Shown: positions 35,246 to 44,634 of the stretch, piece after piece | How positions within the stretch are numbered: position 1 is the stretch's first letter | How the letters are laid out: each line of letters opens with the position of its first letter | From: Bacteroidota bacterium | GTDB taxonomy: Bacteria > Bacteroidota > Bacteroidia > Bacteroidales > F082 | Length of the DNA stretch: 59,067 nt | Assembly (NCBI GenBank): GCA_003232915.1 | Contig: QIKE01000023.1 | Span: 1 to 59,067, forward strand | Direction of reading: 5' to 3' | Notes under the pieces: model-generated | Seen by the model: only the letters and a program-made list of their open reading frames with translations | Database searches by the model: none | Told to the model about the DNA's origin: nothing | Position numbers and translations under genes: made by a program

Positions 35246-35892
35246 TCATTCTGCGGTAAGTGCTTTGAACAGATCTTCCACCTCGCAAGAAGTACTAATA
35301 ATTTTTTTTGTTTTCAAATCTTTGCGGATAATGCTAGTCCTTCTTCAAGAGAGCGGAATGTTTTAAGCCAGTCGGGATCGGTAAAGTAAGGCATCAATAT
35401 TTTGTAATGATAATAGGGTAAGTCTTTTCTGTCTATTTTGCCATCAAAGGGAGTAAGGTTTCCTAAGCGTTCAAACATAGTTGTAACTTTGTATGAAAGT
35501 ACCGTAATTTCTGTTTGATGGCCGGCAATATGTTCGCCTCAATAAAAAAGAAACATATATTCGGGATTTAAAAAACTTAAGGTTTTTATTCTCTTTTTTA
35601 TTATAGGCAGCTTTTAACATACTTCCTAATGCTCCCCCCTCGTTAAATTGCAAACTTAAACTGCGCAAATCGTCGTTGGTAAAACAAATGACGAATGAGT
35701 TTTGTTTTCTTTCGAGGTGGTATGAACCAATTACTTGAAAACCTCCTTTATTAATATTTTCTTTTGCCAAAGTAATTTGGTCGTCCACAGGTTATTGAAA
35801 GTACCATTTTGTAATAAGGCGAAATCTTTGCCCAAAGATTTGTATGAAAACAAAAAATGCAAGAATTGCAGAAAAAACAAATTATTTTTCAT
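35246..35892 (-). pseudogene. Decayed secreted-protein gene, family not recognised
   Basis: A minus-strand coding sequence in several frames. From 35892: MKNNLFFLQFLHFLFSYKSLG (signal-like). It shifts frame near 35790 to DDQITLAKENINKGGFQVIGSYH and FVICFTNDDLRSLSLQFNEGGALG. It shifts again near 35575 to NPEYMFLFY, a TGA at 35539-35541 where GEHIAGHQTEITVL continues in frame, then MFERLGNLTPFDGKIDRKDL and FTDPDWLKTFRSLEEG. Another shift near 35335 leads to LKTKKIISTSCEVEDLFKAL and a stop at 35246-35248. Three frame changes and one nonsense codon make a functional product very unlikely. The protein family is unknown to me. Confidence 0.7.
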
Positions 35893-36249
35893 AAAACAAT
35901 ATTTTTTTTGATTATCGTACAAAAATAAAATATCTGTTAATCAATTAACAACTAACAAAATAAAATTTATAATAAATAAAAATTAATGCGAAAACTTTAT
36001 TTCGTAGCAACTCAAAAAATAATAATTTTGTCGATTAAGCAATAGCATTGTAATAAGAGACCAATGTTTTATTTGGAAATACCATTGACATGTATTATTT
36101 TTGTTATCGGCTTTATGACAACACAGATACATTGAGTTGGATTACAAATATTTTATATATTTAACAGAGAGAATTTTACTATTAATCATAGTTTTAAAAC
36201 AAGTACACGAAACCGGTTATTTTAACGTTAAACCATAAAACAACATATC
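35893..36249. other. Gene-free region upstream of the MCE gene
   Basis: 357 AT-rich bases between the decayed gene and the plus-strand MCE gene. I see no open frame with protein similarity and no strong hairpin. The promoter of the MCE gene must lie here; no clear TAnnTTTG box was found. Confidence 0.4.
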
Positions 36250-37197
36250 GTGAAAAAGGGTAAATATTTAATGATAGGCATTGTTTTTATTTTTGCAATT
36301 GCCATTTTTATTTGGGGTTATAATTTTTTGAAAGGCAACGATGTTTTTTCGAAACAAAAGGTTTTTTATGCTCGTTACGAAAACGTTGGAGGCTTACTTA
36401 CAGCTAATCCGGTATTAATAAATGGTATGCAGGTAGGGCAGGTACGTAGCCTTTATTTTGATCCCGATATGTCGGGCAATATCATTGTAGAGTTTTTAAT
36501 GTCCTCTTCTTTCCCTATTCCCATAGATACAAAAGCAGTAATTACTAATGCTAATTTATTGGGCGACAAATTGGTTACGTTTGAGCTTGGCAAAAGTCGG
36601 CAGTTAGCACAGGACGGCGATACACTTAGGGGAAAAGTAGAAGCCACTCTTTCCGAAGCTGTTAATGAAGAATTGGCACCAATCAAAGAAAAAGCTGAAA
36701 ATCTACTCTCTTCTCTTGATACTCTAATAATAGAGATGAACAATGTGTTTGGCGGACAAGCAGGATTAAACTTGCGCTCAAGTTTTAACGATATAAAATT
36801 TACTTTTCATAATCTTGAAAACACTACTGCCAATATTAATACGCTTGTAGAGGTACAAGCCAATAGCATAGCACACATTATCAGTAATCTCGAAGCATTT
36901 TCTACTACTCTTAAAAGCAAAGATGAAATTTTATCTTCTACATTAGATAATCTGAATTCAATAAGCGATTCGCTGTCGCAGCTCAATTATAGAACCACGT
37001 TAATCGGTATTAATCAATCGGTAGAACAACTTAAAGCATTACTCGTAAAAATAAATTCGGGAAAAGGTTCTATAGGCAAACTGATATCTAATGATTCATT
37101 ATATTTTGAAGTAAATAAATCGGCTGTAGAATTGAATAAATTGTTGAAAGACATTCGTGAAAATCCCAAACGATATGTAAAATTTTCTCTGTTTTGA
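36250..37197 (+). CDS. MCE/MlaD family lipid-transport protein
   Basis: 315 residues starting at GTG 36250. One N-terminal transmembrane helix (YLMIGIVFIFAIAIFIWGYNF) precedes a single MCE domain (about 37-115: VFYARYENVGGLLTANPVLINGM, VGQVRSLYFD, NANLLGDKLVTFELG). A long coiled-coil-like helical tail follows. MCE proteins form periplasmic hexamers that move phospholipids between membranes with MlaE/MlaF-type partners. Those partners are not adjacent here. Confidence 0.88.
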   Translation: MKKGKYLMIGIVFIFAIAIFIWGYNFLKGNDVFSKQKVFYARYENVGGLLTANPVLINGMQVGQVRSLYFDPDMSGNIIVEFLMSSSFPIPIDTKAVITNANLLGDKLVTFELGKSRQLAQDGDTLRGKVEATLSEAVNEELAPIKEKAENLLSSLDTLIIEMNNVFGGQAGLNLRSSFNDIKFTFHNLENTTANINTLVEVQANSIAHIISNLEAFSTTLKSKDEILSSTLDNLNSISDSLSQLNYRTTLIGINQSVEQLKALLVKINSGKGSIGKLISNDSLYFEVNKSAVELNKLLKDIRENPKRYVKFSLF

Positions 37198-37407
37198 TTC
37201 TCAATATTTTTATGAAGAGAAACGGACAAAAGATATTCAGATGTACTGTAGAGGTTTTGCAGAATAGATGATTTGAAAAAAAGGGTTGTGTCGTGAAACA
37301 CGATGCCTGCTTTGAAACTTGATGCACGAAAACATTTTCCTATTGTAAGGAGATATTCATAGTGTGAGTGCCGGTTGATTGTTGATAAACGACAGCAGCA
37401 ACCGATT

Positions 37408-38706
37408 TTAAACCACATGGACAAGAAAGTAGTTCTTTTTTCCTTTTTGAATAAGGATGTATTTATTGTTCAACAGGTCTTTGATGCCTATTTGGTAATC
37501 TTCGTCGATTTTTTTCTTGTTGATAAAAACTGCATTATCTTTCAGCATTCGCCTGGCTTCGCTATTTGATTTAAAGGCACCTACTTTTTCGGAAAGGAAA
37601 TTGAGCAATCCGATACCGTTTTCAAGTTCAGCGCGTAAAATATCAGCTTGCGGTATACCTTTAAAAACATCAAGAAGAGTGTGTTCGTCGATTTTTTTAA
37701 GTAACTCGGTAGTACCTTTGCCAAACAAAATTTGCGAAGTTTCAACGGAGTCATTGTAATCGTCTTGAGAATGTACGCGGATGGTAATGTCTTTGGCAAG
37801 CGCTTTTTGTAACAGCCGTAAATGGGGCATTTTACGGTGTTCGGCAATGAGATTTTCTATTTCTTCACGCTCAAGCAAAGTAAAGATTTTGATATATTTT
37901 TCGGCATCTTCGTCCGATACATTCATCCAAAATTGAAAAAATTCGTAAGGACTTGTTTTTTCGGCATCAAGCCAGATATTTCCTTTTTCGGTTTTTCCGA
38001 ATTTCGTACCGTCGGCTTTGGTAATTAACGGACATGTAAGGGCGTAAGCATCGTTTTTATACCCTAACTTGCGCCTGATAAGTTCGGCGCCGGTTGTGAT
38101 GTTTCCCCACTGGTCGGTACCGCCCATTTGTAGTTTGCAGTTGTGCGTTTGGTATAGATGCAAAAAGTCATATCCTTGAACCAATTGATACGAAAATTCG
38201 GTAAACGACATTCCGCTTTTGCTGTCGGCGCCAATACGTTTTTGCACCGAATCTTTTGCCATCATATAGTTCACAGTAATGTGTTTTCCCACTTCCCTGA
38301 TAAAGTTGAGGAAACTGAAATTTTTCATCCAGTCGTAATTATTCACGAGCAAGGCTTTGTTTTCAAAAGTGCCGTCGAAATCAAGAAACTTGGCGAGTTG
38401 TTTTTTTAAACCGCTTTCATTATTTCGGAGAGTTAATTCATCTAACAACTTGCGTTCTCGTGATTTGCCCGACGGATCGCCAATCATACCGGTTGCACCG
38501 CCAACAAGAACTATGGGTTTGTGACCGGCAAGTTGTAGATGCTTCAACATCATTACTCCAACCAAATGGCCGATATGCAACGAATCGGCGGTGGGATCAA
38601 TACCTACATAACCTGCTGTCATTTCTTTTTTTAGCTGTTCTTCTGTGCCAGGCATTACATCGTGAATCATACCGCGCCATCGCAATTCTTCTACAAAATT
38701 CTTCAT
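37408..38706 (-). CDS. tyrS: Tyrosyl-tRNA synthetase
   Basis: 432 residues, class I synthetase. HIGH motif in [10 protein letters not shown], tyrosine site in [14 protein letters not shown] and [15 protein letters not shown] equivalent KFGKT ([12 protein letters not shown]). A C-terminal S4 RNA-binding domain is present ([19 protein letters not shown]). It charges tRNA-Tyr. Convergent with the MCE gene across a 210-base gap with no clear terminator. Confidence 0.97.
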   Translation of the reverse strand: MKNFVEELRWRGMIHDVMPGTEEQLKKEMTAGYVGIDPTADSLHIGHLVGVMMLKHLQLAGHKPIVLVGGATGMIGDPSGKSRERKLLDELTLRNNESGLKKQLAKFLDFDGTFENKALLVNNYDWMKNFSFLNFIREVGKHITVNYMMAKDSVQKRIGADSKSGMSFTEFSYQLVQGYDFLHLYQTHNCKLQMGGTDQWGNITTGAELIRRKLGYKNDAYALTCPLITKADGTKFGKTEKGNIWLDAEKTSPYEFFQFWMNVSDEDAEKYIKIFTLLEREEIENLIAEHRKMPHLRLLQKALAKDITIRVHSQDDYNDSVETSQILFGKGTTELLKKIDEHTLLDVFKGIPQADILRAELENGIGLLNFLSEKVGAFKSNSEARRMLKDNAVFINKKKIDEDYQIGIKDLLNNKYILIQKGKKNYFLVHVV

Positions 38707-39403
38707 TTGCCGTTAAAAATATTTTTAGGCAAAGATAGCTATTCGGATGAATGTGAAATAGGAAGAAATGGCTATTGTTTCAGGCTTTCGATTCCTTATT
38801 GTCTTTTATGTTGTTTGGAAATATTAAACCGTTTATCAACACATTGTCTTTGACCTTAATGCAAATGGATAGTAACAGTGTTATAACATTGACAAATAAT
38901 GTTGTGATTTTCTAAAAAAAAGAATGCCGAAAAAAAAATCAATCTTGAAATATGAAGTTGGGTAGAATAAATAAATTTGATATGCTTGCCTATATATTGC
39001 TGCTACCACCAAGGCCAGATAGAACAGCTTGTTGGGTTTTAACAGGCACAATTCCACATGAATATATGATACTATACATAAAACGGTGTAAATAAATATA
39101 TTTTACTTTTTTTAATATAACCCTGAACGCTTATAGTCAGGTCTTTCCTGTTCTACAAATTTATATTCTTCCAAAGTGAAATACCCTCTTCCCATAGAGA
39201 AATATTTTCGTACCTCAAGATGCATAGAGCAAAAGCCGCATTGCACGCGGCAGGCCCTGCTTTTTCTATCATTCGTTTTCGAACCATTTTATCCCGTTTT
39301 TAATATAATAACTGTAATTGAAAATACAAGTGATTATAACAACTATATAATCAGCCTATCAAGTAGATTTTAACAAAAATTAATATAAACATGTCAAACC
39401 ATC
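38707..39403. other. Gene-free region with a possible Cys-rich fragment
   Basis: About 700 bases without a supported gene. On the minus strand, 39112-39294 is open between stops. It reads a CxxxCxxC cluster (CRVQCGFCSMHLEVRKYF) followed by GRGYFTLEEYKFVEQERPDY, but has no start codon, so it could be a gene fragment. A 47-codon plus-strand frame at 38952-39095 resembles nothing known. The rest is AT-rich. Confidence 0.3.
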
Positions 39404-39434
39404 TAATGTTAAACCATATGTTTGCACAACATTA
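39404..39434 (+). promoter_or_regulatory. Candidate promoter with overlapping MarR-type operator
   Basis: TATGTTTG at 39417-39424 matches the TAnnTTTG -7 consensus 30 bases before the nitroreductase ATG. Overlapping it is a 15-base palindrome, ATGTT-TGCAC-AACAT (39418-39432), and a wider inverted repeat TAATGTT (39404-39410) / AACATTA (39428-39434). A MarR-family gene ends the same cassette, so autoregulation at this site is plausible. By-eye evidence only. Confidence 0.45.
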
Positions 39435-39453
39435 ATTCTAATATTTAATTGAC

Positions 39454-40071
39454 ATGGAAACAAAAACATTATTCAACGAACGACGCTCAATTAATTTCTT
39501 TGACAAGACCAAAGAAATGGACGAGCAGACATTAAAAGAGATCATCAACCTTGCCGTGTTGGCACCTTCTGCATTTAATTTACAACCGTGGCGAATAATT
39601 GTTGTAAAAAGCGAAAACAGCAAAGAAAAATTATTCAAGCTTTCAAACACACAAGACAAGGTAAAAGAGGCAGCAGTTAATTTAATTCTTATCGGGAAAA
39701 AAAATGCGTGGGATAACAGCAATCTCGTTTGGCAAGAGATGCTTAAAAGTGTTGGGGGCAATAAGCAAATGGTGGATGGAGCAAAACAGGCAGCAGCTTT
39801 TTTATATGGTTCGAGCGACGAACGCAGTCGCAAATTTGCAGAAAGCAACACCGGACTATTGGCAATGGCAATTATGATTGCTGCAAAAGAATATGGTGTG
39901 GATACACATCCTATGAGTGGGATAAATTTTGATGGAATCCACAATGAATTTGGTTTACGGGAAGACGACACGGTTGTAATGATCATAGCAATGGGTTATT
40001 CTGATAAAAGCAAAACATTGTATCCCCGTCGTCCTCGTCTTATGTTTGATGAAATCGCAACGATTTTGTAA
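39454..40071 (+). CDS. Nitroreductase family protein
   Basis: 205 residues. FMN-dependent NAD(P)H oxidoreductase fold: NERRSINFFDKTKEMDEQTL, LAPSAFNLQPWRIIVVKSENSK and VDTHPMSGINFDGIHNEFGL, then VVMIIAMGYSD. Such enzymes reduce nitro-aromatics, quinones or flavins; the physiological substrate is not deducible. First gene of a cassette with DoxX and MarR genes, a typical stress-inducible detoxification unit. Confidence 0.9.
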   Translation: METKTLFNERRSINFFDKTKEMDEQTLKEIINLAVLAPSAFNLQPWRIIVVKSENSKEKLFKLSNTQDKVKEAAVNLILIGKKNAWDNSNLVWQEMLKSVGGNKQMVDGAKQAAAFLYGSSDERSRKFAESNTGLLAMAIMIAAKEYGVDTHPMSGINFDGIHNEFGLREDDTVVMIIAMGYSDKSKTLYPRRPRLMFDEIATIL

Positions 40072-40163
40072 TCTTCAAAACATTAGTGCATTAATTAAAT
40101 ACATTAAGGGCATATAATGCAGATAGTTATGAAGATCAGTTTTTTAACTTAAATTTAAAAATT

Positions 40164-40514
40164 ATGAACACAAAAATTAGAAAAATTGCCGGATGGATAC
40201 TTGCCGGTCTTTTATTAGCACTTTATATTTACACTGCAAGCGGAAAATTTATAAATCCTGCGCAGCTTAACGGAATGGGATTAGCAAAGTGGCGGGTAAT
40301 TATTGCATTAGGCGAAATTACGTCGGCTTTATTGTTCTTTTTTCCAAGAACAAATATCATTGGTACCTTATTATTAAGTGCTTATATGGGCGGTGCAATT
40401 ATTATTCATATGAGCCATGGTTATAGCATTATGTTGCCGGTGGTTGTTTTATTTCTTGTATGGGCTAACGGATTTATCAGAAATCCCGAATTTTTTGTTA
40501 AGTTTGCCCAATAA
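40164..40514 (+). CDS. DoxX family membrane protein
   Basis: 116 residues with four hydrophobic helices. DoxX marks are ASGKFINPAQL after helix 1, RVIIALGEITSALLFFFPRT (helix 2), TLLLSAYMGGAIIIHM (helix 3) and LPVVVLFLVWANGFI (helix 4). Inner-membrane protein, possibly a quinone or thiol redox partner; the function is only loosely known. It is followed 9 bases later by the MarR gene. Confidence 0.85.
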   Translation: MNTKIRKIAGWILAGLLLALYIYTASGKFINPAQLNGMGLAKWRVIIALGEITSALLFFFPRTNIIGTLLLSAYMGGAIIIHMSHGYSIMLPVVVLFLVWANGFIRNPEFFVKFAQ

Positions 40515-40523
40515 AATAATTGT

Positions 40524-40973
40524 ATGAAAATAGAGGAGGAAATAAAGGGACATTTTCGGAACGAGTACCACAAAGGAATAATTAATTTGTTCTATACGGT
40601 AAATCAATTAAACTATCAATTTGAGAAACATCTCAGAAAGCATGGTTTAACGCAGCAGCAATACAATATCCTCCGGGTATTGCGAGGCTTTCGTTCTGAA
40701 TGTCCTGTGTCTATCGGCTTTTTGAAAGAGCGTATGCTTGAAAAAAATTCGGATGTCAGCCGCTTAGTGGATAAACTCTTTCGTAAAGGCCTGGTTGACA
40801 GGAATGAGAACAGAACAAACCGACGACAAAAAGATGTTGATATTACTAAAAAAGGGCTGGAGTTATTGTTCGAGCTTAAAGAATATGAGAAGAAAATAGA
40901 CAGGTTATTATTAAATCTTACTGAGGACGAAGTGGGGCAACTTAATCGGCTTCTTGATAAAATTAGAGATTAA
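40524..40973 (+). CDS. MarR family transcriptional regulator
   Basis: 149 residues. Winged helix in the centre (GLTQQQYNILRVLRGF, VSIGFLKERMLEKNSDVSRLVDKL) and wing (GLVDRNENRTNRRQKDVDITKKG), with dimerisation helices at both ends. MarR proteins bind palindromes of about 16-20 bases and release on ligand binding or oxidation. No cysteine suggests an OhrR-type redox switch at the N-terminus; a small-molecule ligand is more likely. Probable target: its own cassette. Confidence 0.93.
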   Translation: MKIEEEIKGHFRNEYHKGIINLFYTVNQLNYQFEKHLRKHGLTQQQYNILRVLRGFRSECPVSIGFLKERMLEKNSDVSRLVDKLFRKGLVDRNENRTNRRQKDVDITKKGLELLFELKEYEKKIDRLLLNLTEDEVGQLNRLLDKIRD

Positions 40974-41053
40974 TTTCAGAAAACAAATAATATAGAAGGA
41001 TTATTTTATACAAACATCAAAGCATTGGCAAAATTGACAGAAGCACAACAGGA

Positions 41054-41803
41054 CTAAAAGTTATGAAAATGAGGTCCCTTTCCCGAATGACGATGCCACA
41101 AACCGGCTTTTACCAATTTATCTTTGTCGTTGGCAAATTCATTTATGTCGCCATTAAAAATAATCTTGTGATTTTCGGAAAGGACGATAACACGGTCGGC
41201 AATTTCTTTGGCTAATTCCATATTGTGAAGTGCTATCACAAGGGTCGAATCCAAAGAACTCAGAAAGTCGATAAGCCAACCTGTAGCTCTTGGATCCAAG
41301 GAAGAAAACGGCTCGTCTAAAAGTAAAAGTTTAGGCTCTAAAATAAGTATAGAAGCTAATGCAACCCGTTGTTTTTCGCCTCCACTCAGTTTTACGGGAG
41401 ATTTACTTAACAGACTTGATAAGTTTAATCTTTCAGCCCAATAATTCACTTTCTCATCTAATTTGGTACTCTCAAGTTGTTTTAATCCGAAAGATAATTC
41501 ATCATAAACACTCGGATTAAAAAGCATAATATCAGGATTCTGAAACAACATGCCCACCGAAGTGCGAAATTCTTTTCTGAAATTTTTATCTTTTAAACTT
41601 TGTTTTGTGAGTTTATGTCCCTCAAATAATATTTCGCCTTTTTGTGGAAAAATCAATCCGTCCAATAGTTTTAGCAAGGATGTTTTTCCGCTACCGTTAA
41701 CTCCAAATAAAGCCATTTTTTCGCCTTCGGATACGGAAAAACTTGCGTTTTCTTGTACTTGCTCTTGCCCATACTTAAAATAAATATTTTTTACTTCAAT
41801 CAT
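41054..41803 (-). CDS. cbiO: Energy-coupling-factor transporter ATPase (Co/Ni type)
   Basis: 249 residues. Walker A GVNGSGKTSLL, Q-loop LFQNPDIMLF, ABC signature LSGGEKQRVALAS, Walker B LLLLDEPFSSLD and switch His (VIALHNMELAK). Its start overlaps the stop of the fused membrane subunit by 4 bases, so the two are translated together. It powers uptake of cobalt or nickel, judging from the partner. The C-terminal HRHSGKGPHFHNF tail is histidine-rich and could bind metal. Confidence 0.93.
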   Translation of the reverse strand: MIEVKNIYFKYGQEQVQENASFSVSEGEKMALFGVNGSGKTSLLKLLDGLIFPQKGEILFEGHKLTKQSLKDKNFRKEFRTSVGMLFQNPDIMLFNPSVYDELSFGLKQLESTKLDEKVNYWAERLNLSSLLSKSPVKLSGGEKQRVALASILILEPKLLLLDEPFSSLDPRATGWLIDFLSSLDSTLVIALHNMELAKEIADRVIVLSENHKIIFNGDINEFANDKDKLVKAGLWHRHSGKGPHFHNF

Positions 41804-43296
41804 ATTATGGTCCTCGAATTTATTGCCTGTGCTATCTCTTTTGAATTTTCAATTGATTTCTTTATAAATAAGTTAATCTGAAATCCCAAAATACGATAGG
41901 AATTTATTAATGTAATTTTCTTTATTATTCTGCTCTCCAATGCCAGTTTCATTTGCTGGTAAGTTGTTAGATAGTTCATTATTTGACTATAAGCCAGTGT
42001 TAAAGTATAACTTATAAATGGTGAAAAGCTAAAAATGGCAAATAGGTTAATTTTTTTTCCTGCAAGCAGAGTAAAATATAAAATAGTAAACGTACGTAAA
42101 TTAAAAACTATAAGGCTTGTGTAATTTTTAGTAATTATGAAATATATTGAGGACAAAAGGTTAAAAGCTACTATGGCTGCCAACGTTCTCCATATTAATT
42201 TAAAAAGAGCTTTTCCAGAAAGAAATAAGGCAATTATGAGAAAAAATAGTATGAAATAAATGTTTGAAGATATTACAACAGCAAAAATTACAAGCAAATA
42301 ATTAACAAAGAATAACTTGTCAAAAAGAACGCTTCTTTTACCAGAAAAAAGAAAAAAGAGTAAGGTTGTAGTGAAAAATGCTAAAATAGCCGAAAAGTAA
42401 TATGAAGTTACGGTACTAAGTCCAGGTAAAGAATAGTGAGATAATGGTGCAGAATAAAATACCGAAAAGTTTTTTATCCCCTGTGGAATAAAACCCAGTT
42501 TTTCATTAAAGAAGTTCAAATTCCATTCGCCCCATGCCGGATTTTCAGTTATTAATCCCAAAGGTACTAGTAGCATTATGAGCAAGACCACAAAGAAAAA
42601 CAGAAAAATATCGGATGTTTCTTTTTTGACCACTATGGTTTTAAAACCCTGTCCAAAATCAAAATAGCGTTTAAAATAGGAAATTCCAAACAAAGTAAAA
42701 ATGCCTTCTATAATACCAAAAAACAACATAGTAGAACCTACAACAGCCGGCAAGGTGATTTTTAAACCATAAGGAAAATAAACAGGGCTTCCGTTGATGT
42801 CCTTTGCAATGTAAGGTTCTATGCCGAGAACTATGGCCACAACAACCGAAGCCAATACAATGCTAACCCAGCCGGAGATAAAATAGTTTATCTTTTCTGA
42901 AATTTTATTTTTAAACAACTTATATGTGTAATATCCTGAAAAAGATGCTACATATCCCATAGCTAATGCATTAATAGCATAGGTCGTGATGCCGCCGTCA
43001 CCAAATAACAAGGCCTGTAACAAAAGCACAAGACATATTGCAATGAAGCCGGCCCATGGGCCAAATATAATTGCAATAAGTGCTGCACCAAGAGCATGTC
43101 CGCTGGTACCACCTGGAATCGGTATGTTAAACATCATTATAATAAAAGACAAGGCGGTCAAAGAAGACAAAAGGGGTAATACTTCTTCATCTAACTGTTG
43201 GCGTAATTTCTTTATGCCCTTAACAAACAAAGGGATAAATAGCAAATAAAAAGGTATGAAAACTTTTGGTGAAATGTATCCGTCAGGTATATGCAT
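41800..43296 (-). CDS. Fused CbiM-CbiN/L-CbiQ cobalt/nickel ECF transporter subunit
   Basis: 498 residues. Residues 1-220 are CbiM/NikM: the start MHIPDGYIS carries the metal-binding His2, and PIPGGTSGHALGAALIAI and LLLQALLFGDGGITTYAINAL follow. Residues about 230-330 look like a PDGLE (NikN/CbiL-type) segment with one helix, a GFIPQGI / SAPLSHY loop and a second helix. Residues about 340-498 resemble the T component CbiQ (six helices and the cytoplasmic QQMKLALESR segment). With the adjacent cbiO this gives a transporter from two genes instead of four. Co versus Ni specificity cannot be settled. Confidence 0.82.
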   Translation of the reverse strand: MHIPDGYISPKVFIPFYLLFIPLFVKGIKKLRQQLDEEVLPLLSSLTALSFIIMMFNIPIPGGTSGHALGAALIAIIFGPWAGFIAICLVLLLQALLFGDGGITTYAINALAMGYVASFSGYYTYKLFKNKISEKINYFISGWVSIVLASVVVAIVLGIEPYIAKDINGSPVYFPYGLKITLPAVVGSTMLFFGIIEGIFTLFGISYFKRYFDFGQGFKTIVVKKETSDIFLFFFVVLLIMLLVPLGLITENPAWGEWNLNFFNEKLGFIPQGIKNFSVFYSAPLSHYSLPGLSTVTSYYFSAILAFFTTTLLFFLFSGKRSVLFDKLFFVNYLLVIFAVVISSNIYFILFFLIIALFLSGKALFKLIWRTLAAIVAFNLLSSIYFIITKNYTSLIVFNLRTFTILYFTLLAGKKINLFAIFSFSPFISYTLTLAYSQIMNYLTTYQQMKLALESRIIKKITLINSYRILGFQINLFIKKSIENSKEIAQAINSRTII

Positions 43297-43709
43297 ATCT
43301 TTATTTTAAATCAGTGGTATCCGACAAAAATATTTATACAAAGGAAAAATTTATGCGAATAAATCCCTGATTATGATTAAATTTGTAATCATAGCAAAAA
43401 CAAATTATCAACTAGCAAATCTACAAAATTTAATCAACAGCCTATTATGAAATATTTAACTGATTTTAGTAGATAACAATGACAAATAATATCAAACGGA
43501 CAAGAAAAAATATTGGAGAAAGTATAAGTCATAAAGGTTTATGCTATTTTTACGTTTTTATAATGGCCAAAAAGTAAGGGTTCCTAAATCTGTGATTTTT
43601 TAAATATTAACCATTTTAGGCAAGGAAAAAAATCAATAAAACAAAAGGATTTATTGATATTAAATTAATAGGAATTGGAAAGAAATAAAAAGTAATTTTA
43701 TGGTGGAAA
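43297..43709. other. Gene-free region upstream of the Co/Ni transporter
   Basis: About 410 AT-rich bases. I looked for a cobalamin riboswitch on the minus strand upstream of the transporter gene and saw no B12-box-like sequence. No open frame with recognisable similarity. Confidence 0.4.
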
Positions 43710-43820
43710 ATGAACACAAAAAGAAGAAAATCTACATCAGCTTTTAAAGCAAAGGTATCCATTGAAGTGCTCAAGGAGCGTGAGACAATGGAATAATTTT
43801 CGAAACGGTTTGAGATTCAT
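43710..43820 (+). mobile_element. Remnant of IS3-family transposase OrfA
   Basis: ATG at 43710 opens a 28-codon frame reading NTKRRKSTSAFKAKVSIEVL then KERETME and TAA (43794-43796). In-frame continuation past the stop is FSKRFEIH. This is the conserved N-terminus of IS3-group OrfA (usually KERxTxEELxxRFxIHPxQI). One codon pair at the stop is damaged, and everything after residue 37 is absent. No OrfB or terminal inverted repeat was found, so it is an immobile relic. Confidence 0.75.
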
Positions 43821-43835
43821 CTTTTGTTCTATCCA

Positions 43836-44474
43836 TTACTTATAATTTTTCTCCTTGCCAATTGATTTAAAAAAATTATCCGTGTTGACATAAATTATCT
43901 TAACTTTTTTATCTCCTGATAATTTGCAATTTTCTTGAACAGAATGAATTAATCGTTTACTTTGTCTTCCCATAAATATGTTCCAGTAAACAAATATAAT
44001 GTAATCATAATTTTTAATAGAAAAGCTATTTGTCCGTGATAGTGGTCGCAAATATTTTAATTGTATATCAAGTGGAATAATGCTATCAACCGGAGCCTGT
44101 TGTTGGGGAGGAAAAGTTGTCATAATATTGTCTCTATTCCAGTGCAAATTTGGGAAACCTCCGGCATAGCAATTGATTTGAAAAGATATCAGTTGTCCTT
44201 TTTTGTCATAATAAAGGGCTTGTAAAGGTTGATAATGATTTTTCACTTGTTCCTTGTATTTTGTTGTATCAAATGAAAATAAAAATGACACATACGAAGT
44301 ATCTAATTCATAATTGTCTGTTTGTGAGACATCATATTTTTTTGAAAATCGAACAATTGTGTTCTCATTTATTTTCTTTAGATTTTTCATTCCATAAAAT
44401 AAACCAATAATTGACGAACAACTTGTCAACCCAAGAATTAAAACCAAAATCAAAAGATTTATACGTAACTTCAT
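43836..44474 (-). CDS. Lipoprotein of unknown function
   Basis: 212 residues from the ATG at 44474 (an ATG two codons earlier is also possible). The signal peptide ends in a lipobox (LILGLTSC), so the protein is a lipid-anchored envelope protein. The rest is mixed alpha/beta with YDYIIFVYWNIFMGRQSKRLIHSV and KVKIIYVNTDNF, which hints at a thioredoxin-like fold without CxxC. No family recognised. The IS3 relic lies just downstream. Confidence 0.7.
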   Translation of the reverse strand: MKLRINLLILVLILGLTSCSSIIGLFYGMKNLKKINENTIVRFSKKYDVSQTDNYELDTSYVSFLFSFDTTKYKEQVKNHYQPLQALYYDKKGQLISFQINCYAGGFPNLHWNRDNIMTTFPPQQQAPVDSIIPLDIQLKYLRPLSRTNSFSIKNYDYIIFVYWNIFMGRQSKRLIHSVQENCKLSGDKKVKIIYVNTDNFFKSIGKEKNYK

Positions 44475-44634
44475 TTGCATTAATATTATATTGACAGTTT
44501 CTAATAATTTTCAAAAATACGAAATTTTTTTATCACAACAAGGGAACAAACGCTTGTTTCCCAATGGGGCTCAACGACTAACGAAAAAGCAACTCTAATG
44601 CATAGCGTAAACATTTGGCTAATCTCTGTTGCCA

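Noticed and set aside
35138-35389. 83-codon plus-strand gene
   Set aside because: It is antisense to the decayed minus-strand gene and has no family features.
38952-39095. 47-codon plus-strand small gene
   Set aside because: No similarity, no signal peptide or clear translation signal, in an AT-rich gap; cannot be supported.
43297-43709. Cobalamin riboswitch upstream of the Co/Ni transporter
   Set aside because: No B12-box-like sequence or typical stem set could be seen on the minus strand.
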